Shown here piece after piece: positions 1 through 6,703 of a stretch of DNA of 64,000 nucleotides (its first letter is position 1; each line of letters begins with the position of its first letter). Source of the DNA: Lachnospiraceae bacterium (GTDB lineage Bacteria > Bacillota > Clostridia > Lachnospirales > Lachnospiraceae). The notes under the pieces are model-generated. The model did not search any database. It was not told the origin of the DNA and saw nothing but the letters and a program-made list of their open reading frames with translations. The stretch spans positions 1 through 64,000 of the forward strand of contig JALENY010000017.1 of the NCBI GenBank assembly GCA_022767285.1, in the 5' to 3' direction. The translations under genes and the position numbers were made by a program.

Positions 1-45
1 CATTATCAGGCACGATTGCGAGAGCAACGTTCGTTCGTCCGGTGT

Positions 46-137
46 GGAGAGATGGCTGAGTTTGGTCTAAGGCGCACGACTGGAAATCGTGTATACGGGG
101 AACCGTATCAAGGGTTCGAATCCCTTTCTCTCCGCCA
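46..137 (+). tRNA. tRNA-Ser (anticodon GGA)
   Basis: A complete class II tRNA fold is visible. The 7-bp acceptor stem pairs 46-52 with 127-133, the anticodon stem CACGA/TCGTG encloses a loop with GGA at 82-84, and a long variable arm precedes the GGTTCGAATCC T-arm. The 3' CCA is encoded at 135-137. GGA reads the serine codons UCC and UCU. An intrinsic terminator follows at once, so this is a single-gene unit or the last gene of one beginning outside the window. Confidence 0.97.
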
Positions 138-138
138 G

Positions 139-180
139 AAAAGAACCCACATTTGTCTACGACAAGTGTGGGTTCTTTTC
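139..180 (+). terminator. Intrinsic terminator of tRNA-Ser
   Basis: A long stem pairs 139-157 with 161-179 (AAAAGAACCCACA... with ...TGTGGGTTCTTTT, one G-U wobble) around a 3-nt loop and ends in a T-rich run. It lies directly after the tRNA CCA end. Confidence 0.85.
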
Positions 181-188
181 AACGAAAT

Positions 189-354
189 AAATCCCTAACG
201 GGATTTGTCGAATACACTTCATGCGTGAAATATTGCTTCGCAATGTGAAATGCGCTGCGGCGCGTGGGAGTATTTATTTCATTTCACTTGATGCGACAGC
301 ATCAAATTTCACAATGACTGCAGGTCATTATTTCACATCCTAAAGATATTTCAC
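189..354. repeat. Array of short hairpins separated by GTGAAAT/ATTTCAC heptamers
   Basis: The spacer between tRNA-Ser and the four-helix-bundle gene is a chain of small perfect palindromes: AAATCCC-TAAC-GGGATTT (189-206), ATTGC-TTC-GCAAT (232-244), GCGC-TGCG-GCGC (252-263), TTGATGC-GACA-GCATCAA (288-305), AATGAC-N5-GTCATT (313-329) and ATC-N5-GAT (337-347). They are delimited by one heptamer, GTGAAAT at 225 and 245 in the left half and ATTTCAC at 281, 306, 330 and 348 in the right half. The heptamer is constant while the hairpin sequences differ. The array stops just upstream of the promoter of the next gene. I recognise similar arrays beside four-helix-bundle genes in gut Clostridia, but know of no established function. 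Confidence 0.8.
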
Positions 355-377
355 TATAACTCTACGAACGATTATGG

Positions 378-400
378 TATAATTTATTTAAGAAAGGCGG
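378..400 (+). promoter_or_regulatory. Promoter -10 and RBS of the four-helix-bundle gene
   Basis: TATAAT at 378-383 is a consensus -10 box, and AAAGGCGG near 393-400 lies 7 nt before the ATG at 408. No good -35 is seen 17 nt upstream (TATAAC). The last array heptamer ends at 354, so the hairpin array abuts the promoter. Confidence 0.55.
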
Positions 401-407
401 TGTTAAT

Positions 408-755
408 ATGGCTGAATCTAAACTTAGAGACCTTTCAACAGACTTTGCTGTTAAGATCATCAAACTCTGTGAAACTATAAAAGGACATTATTCCCTTGTA
501 AATCAACTGGAGCGTTCTGCCACTTCTATTGGTGCCAATATTCACGAAGCTAACTATGCTCACGGCAAGCCTGATTTTATTGCCAAATTACAAATCGCCT
601 TGAAGGAATGCTATGAAACGGAATATTGGTTAGAGCTATTTATAAAATCTGATATTCTGAATCGAGAAACCGCTGTTGATCTTTACAATCAATGCGGTAC
701 GATTCGCCGTATTTTGATCGCTTCCATCAACACCGCAAAGGAGAACGGGAAATGA
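408..755 (+). CDS. Four helix bundle protein (S23/Avd-like family)
   Basis: A 115-residue, all-alpha protein. The pattern RDLSTDFAVKIIKL...LVNQLERSATSIGANIHEA...FIAKLQIALKECYETEYWLEL is that of the four-helix-bundle family, which includes the protein encoded in 23S rRNA intervening sequences and the Avd accessory protein of diversity-generating retroelements. Homologues form ring-like pentamers and bind nucleic acid. There is no reverse transcriptase or rRNA gene nearby, so neither known context applies. The gene has its own TATAAT box and ribosome site and follows a hairpin array. Its stop overlaps the next start as ATGA, implying translational coupling. The family call is firm; the cellular function is unknown. 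Confidence 0.85.
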   Translation: MAESKLRDLSTDFAVKIIKLCETIKGHYSLVNQLERSATSIGANIHEANYAHGKPDFIAKLQIALKECYETEYWLELFIKSDILNRETAVDLYNQCGTIRRILIASINTAKENGK

Positions 756-1063
756 AGAATTGGTCAAGAATTAAAGAGTCGTATGATGGCGGCTTTGCCG
801 AAATGTATTTGGATTTATATAAATTCGAATATGGCTTTGTAATCAAAGGAACATCTTATCACTATAATGCAGGCGCAGAAAAATTGCTTTGTGAGATTTC
901 AATTCCCACAGCGTTTAATACCACAAAAGGAATACTGCACTTTATCCGTCTATGTCTCAGAATACTGTTTTACCAGTTCTCCGATTCGGGAAGAAATCTT
1001 CGATCGATAAGAATCTTTTCGATAGCCAATGCCAAGTGTGTAATTGGCAACCTCATATTTTAA
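752..1063 (+). CDS. Hypothetical protein coupled to the four-helix-bundle gene, probably 3'-truncated
   Basis: The start MKNWSRIKESYDGG overlaps the previous stop in an ATGA junction, a good sign of real coupled translation. About 65 residues read like a folded, polar protein (EMYLDLYKFEYGFVIKGTSYHYN). The frame then runs more than 100 bp into the 3' end of the oppositely oriented LysR gene, and that tail looks like antisense read-through. The likely history is that the four-helix-bundle unit and the start of this gene were inserted or left by a deletion next to lysR, with the original 3' part lost. I do not recognise the family. Only the first 180-200 bp should be trusted as ancestral coding sequence. 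Confidence 0.45.
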   Translation: MKNWSRIKESYDGGFAEMYLDLYKFEYGFVIKGTSYHYNAGAEKLLCEISIPTAFNTTKGILHFIRLCLRILFYQFSDSGRNLRSIRIFSIANAKCVIGNLIF

Positions 1064-1885
1064 AGGAATGGTATATACATTGGAAGGTGTTCGGTCCTGA
1101 CCGGTTGTATTCAGAAAGAACTTCGGATAGAAGGCGATTCCGCAGTCGCTGGAACACAAATTCAGAAGCGCATTCATATTATCTGTGGCGATTTTGCACT
1201 CCGGATCGATTTTTTCAGACAGTAATATGGTTTCGATTTTGGCGCGAATGGAATTTCCCGTGTTATTCAGCAAAAACGGGCAGTCTGCGATTTCCGGCAG
1301 AATGCAGCCCGTATCGTACAGTTTCGCCAGGACAGTGTCGGCATCTTTGCCGAAGTGCTCATCGAGAAAGCCTCTGGAGACCAGCATACAGATTTGATCT
1401 TCACATAGCGGAATGCCCATGATTCTGTCGTCAGAAAAGGGAAGCTGCTCTATGATCAGATCGACTGTACCCTGAATCAGTTTTTTCTGCAATTCTTCGT
1501 ATGTCCCTTCCGTGACACGAAAACTAACGGAGGGAAATTCCTTCTGCAGAACGGGAAGGATTTGGGGAAGAATCAACTCTCCGCGGGTATGGGAAATACC
1601 AAATCGATATATGCCGTTCTGACGATTGCTCATGTCATTAATATGCCGACACATCTCCCGATAGGAAAACATGATGGAACGGGCATATTCCTGAAAGACT
1701 CTGCCGGATTCGGTAAGCTTCAGAGGGATGGTCCGCAGAAACAGTTTTGTATTCAGCTCTTTTTCAATGGATTGGATATGCATGCTCAGAGACTGTTGGG
1801 AAATATATAAGCGCTTCGCTGCTTTTGTAAAATTCTGCTCATCGGCAACAACCAGAAAATAGTGGAATTGAGTCAGTGTAATCAT
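950..1885 (-). CDS. LysR family transcriptional regulator
   Basis: A 311-residue LTTR of normal length. The N-terminal winged helix-turn-helix (residues 1-60, TQFHYFLVVADEQNFTKAA and ISQQSLSMHIQSIEKEL) is followed by a periplasmic-binding-like effector domain. A longer frame begins 21 codons upstream, but the ATG at 1885 has AAGGAG 9 nt ahead and starts MITLTQFHYF as family members do. It is divergent from the pxp operon with a 34-bp perfect palindrome between them. By LTTR precedent it likely controls that operon in response to 5-oxoproline or a related metabolite and represses itself. The effector is inferred, not visible. Confidence 0.9.
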   Translation of the reverse strand: MITLTQFHYFLVVADEQNFTKAAKRLYISQQSLSMHIQSIEKELNTKLFLRTIPLKLTESGRVFQEYARSIMFSYREMCRHINDMSNRQNGIYRFGISHTRGELILPQILPVLQKEFPSVSFRVTEGTYEELQKKLIQGTVDLIIEQLPFSDDRIMGIPLCEDQICMLVSRGFLDEHFGKDADTVLAKLYDTGCILPEIADCPFLLNNTGNSIRAKIETILLSEKIDPECKIATDNMNALLNLCSSDCGIAFYPKFFLNTTGQDRTPSNVYTIPLKYEVANYTLGIGYRKDSYRSKISSRIGELVKQYSET

Positions 1886-1953
1886 TAACAGTATCTCCTT
1901 TGGAGGAAAATTTCGGTAACAATCATGTTTTTTTATTATTTTACCCAATTATC

Positions 1954-1987
1954 TGTCATATTACAATAAAAATATTGTAATATGACA
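1954..1987. promoter_or_regulatory. Perfect 15-bp inverted repeat, probable LysR operator
   Basis: TGTCATATTACAATA at 1954-1968 and its exact complement at 1973-1987 are separated by AAAA. The palindrome is AT-rich and contains ATTACAAT/ATTGTAAT half-sites compatible with the T-N11-A pattern of LTTR boxes. It lies between the divergent lysR and pxpB starts, 13 bp upstream of the -35 box at 2001. Confidence 0.75.
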
Positions 1988-2000
1988 ATGAAATAATTGT

Positions 2001-2029
2001 TTGACTTGTGGGTTCAGGAAGATTATTGT
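2001..2029 (+). promoter_or_regulatory. Predicted pxp operon promoter
   Basis: TTGACT (2001-2006) and TATTGT (2024-2029) are spaced by 17 bp. The palindromic operator lies immediately upstream, the usual position for LTTR activation. Confidence 0.55.
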
Positions 2030-2054
2030 TATTATTAGATTGGAAATGTACAAG

Positions 2055-2087
2055 GATGTATAGTCTGAATGCTATACATCTTTTTTT
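2055..2087 (+). terminator. Intrinsic terminator in the pxpB leader (possible attenuator)
   Basis: The 9-bp perfect stem GATGTATAG/CTATACATC has an 8-nt loop and is followed by seven T residues. It sits between the only visible promoter and pxpB; the 37 bp left before the start codon hold just the RBS. There is no forward gene upstream for it to serve, and the minus strand has no T-run, so it should act on operon transcripts. Confidence 0.65.
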
Positions 2088-2124
2088 CGTATGGGGAACT
2101 TTTATATTTTAAGGAGAATGCCTT

Positions 2125-2862
2125 ATGACGAATTATCCGAGAATCATGCCTGCGGGCGACTGTGCTGTTGTGGTAGAATTTTCGAATGAAATTAATGAAA
2201 AGATCAATAATATCATTAAGAATTATGTGAATAATCTGAAAGAAAAGAAAATAAACGGGATCAACGAAATTGTGCCCACATTCCGTTCCGTGCTGGTTCA
2301 GTATGATCCGAGGTTCGTGCAGTATGAAACTCTGTTGGATGTACTGAGAGAAGTGCTGGATATGCCGAGAAAAGAGGAAGAGCAGACCAGAAGGATCGTT
2401 GAAATACCGGTTTGCTACGAAGGTGAGTATGCACCGGACATTGAATATGTGGCAGAACATGCGGGATTGTCCGTAAACGAAGTAATACAGATACATTCAT
2501 CAAAAGAATATCTCATCTATATGCTGGGATTTCAGCCGGGCTTTCCTTACCTGGGCGGACTGGATGAACGGCTTTTTACCCCAAGACTTGCGGTGCCGCG
2601 AATCAAACTGCGGGCCGGTTCGGTAGGAATCGGCGGGGAACAGACGGGTCTGTATCCGCTGGAATCTCCCGGTGGCTGGCAGCTGATCGGAACAACCCCG
2701 GTAAAAGCCTACAATCCGAAAAAGGAAAATCCTATTCCCTATGAAGCGGGAGACTATATAAAATTCACACCGATTTCCCTAGAGGAATTTAAGGAAATCG
2801 AAGAACTGGAAAAGAAGGAACAGTATGTGTTCCGCATTTACCAGGAACAGGAAAGCAGATAA
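2125..2862 (+). CDS. pxpB: 5-oxoprolinase subunit PxpB (KipI-like carboxyltransferase subunit)
   Basis: A 245-residue protein with the full KipI/PxpB signature set: GFQPGFPYLGG (135-145), AGSVGIGGEQTGLYP (164-178) and SPGGWQLIG (181-189). These motifs belong to the carboxyltransferase C/D subdomains shared with urea carboxylase. PxpB with PxpC and PxpA forms the ATP-dependent 5-oxoprolinase that opens 5-oxoproline to glutamate. AAGGAG lies 8 nt before the ATG. It is the first gene of the operon, 24 bp ahead of pxpC. The downstream biotin carboxylase and carrier genes raise the possibility that this pair works as a biotin-dependent lactam carboxylase. Confidence 0.93.
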   Translation: MTNYPRIMPAGDCAVVVEFSNEINEKINNIIKNYVNNLKEKKINGINEIVPTFRSVLVQYDPRFVQYETLLDVLREVLDMPRKEEEQTRRIVEIPVCYEGEYAPDIEYVAEHAGLSVNEVIQIHSSKEYLIYMLGFQPGFPYLGGLDERLFTPRLAVPRIKLRAGSVGIGGEQTGLYPLESPGGWQLIGTTPVKAYNPKKENPIPYEAGDYIKFTPISLEEFKEIEELEKKEQYVFRIYQEQESR

Positions 2863-2886
2863 GAACAAAAACGGAGATGCGGGAAA

Positions 2887-3897
2887 ATGGGAGTTTTGTT
2901 TTTAAAAGGCGGTTTGTTTACAACCGTGCAGGATATGGGAAGAAACGGATATCAGAAGTCCGGATTTCATGTTTCCGGTGTGATGGATAAGCGATCGTTT
3001 ATGATCGCAAATCTTTTGGTGGACAATCCGGAAAACGAAGCGGTACTGGAATTTACAATGATCGGTCCGACGCTCAAGTTTACTTCGGATACGATCATCT
3101 CCATAACAGGAGGGGATTTCTGCCCGAAGATCAACGGAAAAGAAGCACCCATGTATACGGCAATCTATGTTCATAAAGATGATGTTCTGGAATTTCAGTA
3201 TGCAAGAGAGGGCAACTGGGGATATGTGGCATTTTCCAGCCGTCTGGATATTCCCATGATGATGGGGAGCAGATCTACGGATACCAAATGCAGAATCGGC
3301 GGATACCACGGAAGAAAAATGGAAAAAGGTGATCATATCTGGTTTCGGGCAAAGAGAAGGTATTTATCTTCTTTTCTGTCGAGATCGATCCCCCGGGAGC
3401 ATTTTGAGGAACAGCTGGTGAAAATCCGGGTGGTGATGGGTCCCCAGGATGATTATTTCGCAGCGGAGGGAATTCAGACTTTTCTGGAAGAGGAATTTAT
3501 GGTGACCAGTGACTGTGACCGGATGGGATATCGGCTGGACGGACCGTATATCGCTCATAATGACAGAGGAGCCGATATTATTTCGGATGGGATCGCACTG
3601 GGTTCCGTACAGGTGCCCTCAAACGGACGTCCCATAGTCATGCTTTCCGACCGGCAGACAACCGGGGGATACACCAAGATCGCCACGATCATCAGTGTGG
3701 ATATCCCGAAATTGGTACAGTGCAAGGAACAGACAAAAATCAGATTTGAAAAAATCAGTGTTGCAAAAGCGCAGCAGCTTTACTTGAAAGAACTGGATGA
3801 ATATGATGTGATTCGCAGAAAAATACACCATCCCTGCAGGGAAGTATTAGACCCGAGACAATCAGCAAAAAGAATTGCAGCCTTATTTAAAGATTAA
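2887..3897 (+). CDS. pxpC: 5-oxoprolinase subunit PxpC (KipA-like carboxyltransferase subunit)
   Basis: A 336-residue partner of PxpB. Family motifs are TTVQDMGRNGY near the N-terminus, SGVMDKRSFMIANLLV, GPQDDYF, SDCDRMGYRLDGP, and SDGIALGSVQVPSNGRP followed by DRQTTGGYTKI around residues 255-265. This is the carboxyltransferase A/B subdomain module also found in urea amidolyase. In 5-oxoprolinase PxpB and PxpC handle ATP-dependent substrate activation. The gene lies between pxpB and the biotin carrier gene with short gaps, so it is in one operon. B. subtilis KipA also binds the histidine-kinase inhibitor KipI, but nothing here points to that role. Confidence 0.93.
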   Translation: MGVLFLKGGLFTTVQDMGRNGYQKSGFHVSGVMDKRSFMIANLLVDNPENEAVLEFTMIGPTLKFTSDTIISITGGDFCPKINGKEAPMYTAIYVHKDDVLEFQYAREGNWGYVAFSSRLDIPMMMGSRSTDTKCRIGGYHGRKMEKGDHIWFRAKRRYLSSFLSRSIPREHFEEQLVKIRVVMGPQDDYFAAEGIQTFLEEEFMVTSDCDRMGYRLDGPYIAHNDRGADIISDGIALGSVQVPSNGRPIVMLSDRQTTGGYTKIATIISVDIPKLVQCKEQTKIRFEKISVAKAQQLYLKELDEYDVIRRKIHHPCREVLDPRQSAKRIAALFKD

Positions 3898-3915
3898 CAC
3901 AAGGAGTAATGAGAA

Positions 3916-4341
3916 ATGAATTTAAAAGAGATAAAAGAGTTAATTGAGATAGTGGAAGCATCTTCCTTGAGCGAATTCAGTTTAAAAGAAGGAAATCTGG
4001 AAGTCAGTATGAAACGAAATGCGGTTGTGTCGGATGCAGCGAGGCTGGTTGTCAGTGAAACGAATAGAGAAGTGCCGGTAGAGGAGCCGGAAGCAGAAGA
4101 AGATACGTATATTATGTCTCCCATGGTTGGGACATTTTACAATTCCCCATCTCCGGATGCGGTTTCTTATGTAAATGTTGGCGATACGGTGAGAAAGGGA
4201 CAGACTCTGTGTATCATTGAAGCTATGAAACTGATGAACGAAATCGAATGTGAATATGATGCGGAGATTGTCTCCGTAATGGTCAGCAATGAACAGAAAG
4301 TTGAGTATGGTCAGCCGTTATTTAAAGTGCGAAAGATTTAA
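3916..4341 (+). CDS. accB: Biotin carboxyl carrier protein
   Basis: A 141-residue carrier protein. The N-terminal 60 residues are a helical and linker segment, and the C-terminal biotinyl domain carries the EAMKLMNEIE motif, with the biotin-accepting lysine at about residue 105. MSPMVGTFYNSPSP matches the AccB-type entry to the domain, including the thumb-like insert. AAGGAG precedes the ATG by 9 nt. It lies between pxpC and a biotin carboxylase gene, not next to accA/accD, so it probably serves the PxpB/PxpC-type carboxyltransferase rather than acetyl-CoA carboxylase. Which enzyme it serves is inferred from context. Confidence 0.9.
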   Translation: MNLKEIKELIEIVEASSLSEFSLKEGNLEVSMKRNAVVSDAARLVVSETNREVPVEEPEAEEDTYIMSPMVGTFYNSPSPDAVSYVNVGDTVRKGQTLCIIEAMKLMNEIECEYDAEIVSVMVSNEQKVEYGQPLFKVRKI

Positions 4342-4365
4342 GTAAACGGGAGGATGAAGGGAACC

Positions 4366-5715
4366 ATGTATGAAAAAGTTTTGATCGCCAATCGTGGCGA
4401 GATTGCGGTTCGTATTATTCGGGCGTGCAGAAATATGGGCATTCGTTCTGTGGCGGTTTACTCAAAGGAGGACAAAGATGCACTGCACGTAAAGCTGGCG
4501 GATCAGCGTGTCTGTATCGGAGAGGGGCCGGTTAAGAATAGTTATCTGAATATGGAACGGATCATTCAGGCTGCCATAAATGTAAAAGCAGATGCAATTC
4601 ATCCCGGTTTTGGCTTTTTGTCAGAAAACAGTGAGTTTGCGAGAAAATGCGAACAGTGCGGTATTGATTTTATTGGTCCTTCCGCAGAATTGATCGATCA
4701 GATGGGAAATAAATCTCAGGCAAGAACCACCATGATGGATGCCGGTGTACCGGTGGTTCCCGGAACAAAAAAACCGGTACATGATGTGGAAGAAGCGAAA
4801 AAAGAAGCACAGATGATCGGCTATCCCATCATGATCAAGGCATCTTCCGGCGGCGGTGGAAAAGGTATGCGTGTTGCCATGATGGAGGCGGAATTTGAGC
4901 ATCAGTTCAATATGGCTCAGAGGGAATCGGTCAGCGCATTTTCTGATGATACCATGTATCTGGAACGGTTTATTGAGGAACCGCGTCATGTGGAAGTCCA
5001 GATCATCGGAGACAAACAGGGAAATGTGGTGTCTCTGGGTGACCGTGACTGTTCTGTTCAGCGAAACCATCAGAAGATGATTGAAGAATCACCGTCTCCG
5101 GCTATCGACGAAGAGACCAGAAAGAAAATGTATGAGATGGCTGTTCTGGCGGCAAAGACGGTAGGTTATTACAGTGCCGGTACCATAGAGTTTATCGTAT
5201 CAAAGACCGGTCAGTTCTATTTTATGGAAATGAATACCAGAATTCAGGTGGAACATCCGGTGACGGAGATGGTGACAGGCATCGATCTGATCGAAAGTAT
5301 GATCGAGATCAGTATGGGGATGGCGCTTCCTTTTACTCAGGACGATATCAGACTTGCAGGCCATGCGATCGAGTGCCGGATCAATGCGGAAATACCGGAA
5401 AAGAATTTTCGTCCAAGTCCCGGCAAAATCACACACATTCATCTGCCGGGCGGCAACGGAGTGCGTGTGGATACGGCAATTTACGACGGATATGTGGTTC
5501 CGCCGGATTATGATTCCATGATCGCAAAAGTGATCGTGCACGGAAAAGACAGAGAATCAGCCATCCGTAAAATGCTGACGGCGCTGGACGAAATGGTGAT
5601 TTTGGGAATTTCCACGAATATAAATTTTCAGTATCTGATTTTTAAAAATCCGGTATTCTGCGAGGGAAAAGCCCATACGGGATTTATTGATACTCTGCTG
5701 AACTATACGGAATGA
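4366..5715 (+). CDS. accC: Biotin carboxylase subunit
   Basis: A 449-residue ATP-grasp biotin carboxylase of the same length as E. coli AccC. Visible motifs are the N-terminal ANRGEIAVRIIRACR, the ATP-binding loop SSGGGGKGMRV (about 160-170) and the catalytic segment MNTRIQVEHPVTEM (about 289-302). It carboxylates biotin on the carrier encoded just upstream using ATP and bicarbonate. A frame starting 12 nt earlier exists, but the GGGAGG would then touch the start codon; the internal ATG gives proper spacing and the standard N-terminus MYEKVLIANRGE. It is an operon member with pxpBC. Confidence 0.92.
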   Translation: MYEKVLIANRGEIAVRIIRACRNMGIRSVAVYSKEDKDALHVKLADQRVCIGEGPVKNSYLNMERIIQAAINVKADAIHPGFGFLSENSEFARKCEQCGIDFIGPSAELIDQMGNKSQARTTMMDAGVPVVPGTKKPVHDVEEAKKEAQMIGYPIMIKASSGGGGKGMRVAMMEAEFEHQFNMAQRESVSAFSDDTMYLERFIEEPRHVEVQIIGDKQGNVVSLGDRDCSVQRNHQKMIEESPSPAIDEETRKKMYEMAVLAAKTVGYYSAGTIEFIVSKTGQFYFMEMNTRIQVEHPVTEMVTGIDLIESMIEISMGMALPFTQDDIRLAGHAIECRINAEIPEKNFRPSPGKITHIHLPGGNGVRVDTAIYDGYVVPPDYDSMIAKVIVHGKDRESAIRKMLTALDEMVILGISTNINFQYLIFKNPVFCEGKAHTGFIDTLLNYTE

Positions 5716-5795
5716 AGCAGAGCGAATTTAAAAAGTAAAAGCACACAGCTGGAAAACCGGAAGAACAACATAAACAGAAGAAGGGAAGGAATGAT

Positions 5796-6584
5796 ATGGA
5801 TCTGAAACATGCATTGCCTGCAGATGTCAGGAAAATGATACGAGAAGGGAAAATCTCAACACCCACATCAGGAATGTGTGCGGGTTACGCGCAGGCAAAT
5901 CTTGCCATTCTGCCGAAAGAACTGGCTTATGATTTCCTGCTGTTTACTCAGAGAAACCCAAAACCCTGCCCCATCCTGGAAGTCAGCGATGCGGGAAGCC
6001 GATATCTGAAGTATATTGCCGATGACTGTGATATCGCTAAGGATTTCCCCAAATATCGTATTTATGAAAAAGGCGTGATGACTGGTGAATATACCAGTGT
6101 GGAAGAATTCTGGCGTGATGATCTGGTGAGTTTCCTGATCGGATGCAGTTTTTCTTTTGAATCGGAGCTGATCGATGCCGGTATCGAGATCCGGCACAAC
6201 ACCGAAGGCTGTAATGTGCCCATGTATATAACAAACATAGAGACAGTACCGGCAGGTATGTTCCACGGCCCTATGACTGTCAGTATGCGGCCGATCCCTT
6301 ATGACCAGGTGGTACGAGCGGTTCAGGTGTCCGGCACCATGCCGCGGGTACATGGCGCACCCATCCATATCGGAGATCCGGCTGCCATCGGTATCAAAGA
6401 CATCAGCAAACCGGATTTTGGTGATCCGGTAACCATAAAACCGGGCGAAGTTCCCGTATTTTGGCCATGTGGGGTGACGCCGCAGTCGGTATTGATGAAC
6501 GTCAAACCTGATTTTGTTATCACGCATGCTCCGGGTCATATGCTGATCACGGATGTTAAAAATTCTGAACTGAAAAATGCGTAA
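5796..6584 (+). CDS. YcsI/DUF1445 family putative hydro-lyase (D-glutamate cyclase family)
   Basis: A 262-residue member of the YcsI family, recognised by GMCAGYAQANLAILP near the N-terminus, FLIGCSFSFE, RHNTEGCNVPMY, GPMTVSMRPI and the C-terminal FWPCGVTPQ and THAPGHMLITD. The mammalian homologue DGLUCY converts D-glutamate to 5-oxo-D-proline, and bacterial members sit beside pxp genes as ycsI does in B. subtilis. Here it would feed or interconvert 5-oxoproline for the PxpABC enzyme. It is cytoplasmic with no membrane segment. The family call is strong; the exact substrate and stereochemistry are inferred. Confidence 0.88.
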   Translation: MDLKHALPADVRKMIREGKISTPTSGMCAGYAQANLAILPKELAYDFLLFTQRNPKPCPILEVSDAGSRYLKYIADDCDIAKDFPKYRIYEKGVMTGEYTSVEEFWRDDLVSFLIGCSFSFESELIDAGIEIRHNTEGCNVPMYITNIETVPAGMFHGPMTVSMRPIPYDQVVRAVQVSGTMPRVHGAPIHIGDPAAIGIKDISKPDFGDPVTIKPGEVPVFWPCGVTPQSVLMNVKPDFVITHAPGHMLITDVKNSELKNA

Positions 6585-6635
6585 AAGTTCGGATTATTGG
6601 AATGCTGAATATATGCGGGAAAGTTTTTCCTGATA

Positions 6636-6670
6636 TGCCTGCAGAGGGCGGCAGAATGCCCGGGCAGGCA
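6636..6670 (+). other. Intra-operon hairpin between ycsI and pxpA
   Basis: TGCCTGC (6636-6642) pairs with GCAGGCA (6664-6670), with an inner GGGC/GCCC pairing, inside the 119-bp gap. No T-run follows, so it is more likely an RNA processing or stability element than a terminator. Confidence 0.35.
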
Positions 6671-6703
6671 GAAAAATAATTTGCAGAATATTGGTGAAGA
6701 AAG

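Noticed and set aside
16-198. Open frame over tRNA-Ser
   Set aside because: It covers the tRNA and its terminator, and has no ribosome site.
189-354. CRISPR array
   Set aside because: The constant unit is only 7 bp and the variable parts are self-complementary hairpins of 11-18 bp. No cas gene is present.
408-755. Diversity-generating retroelement accessory gene (avd)
   Set aside because: The fold fits, but there is no reverse transcriptase, template repeat or variable repeat anywhere in the window.
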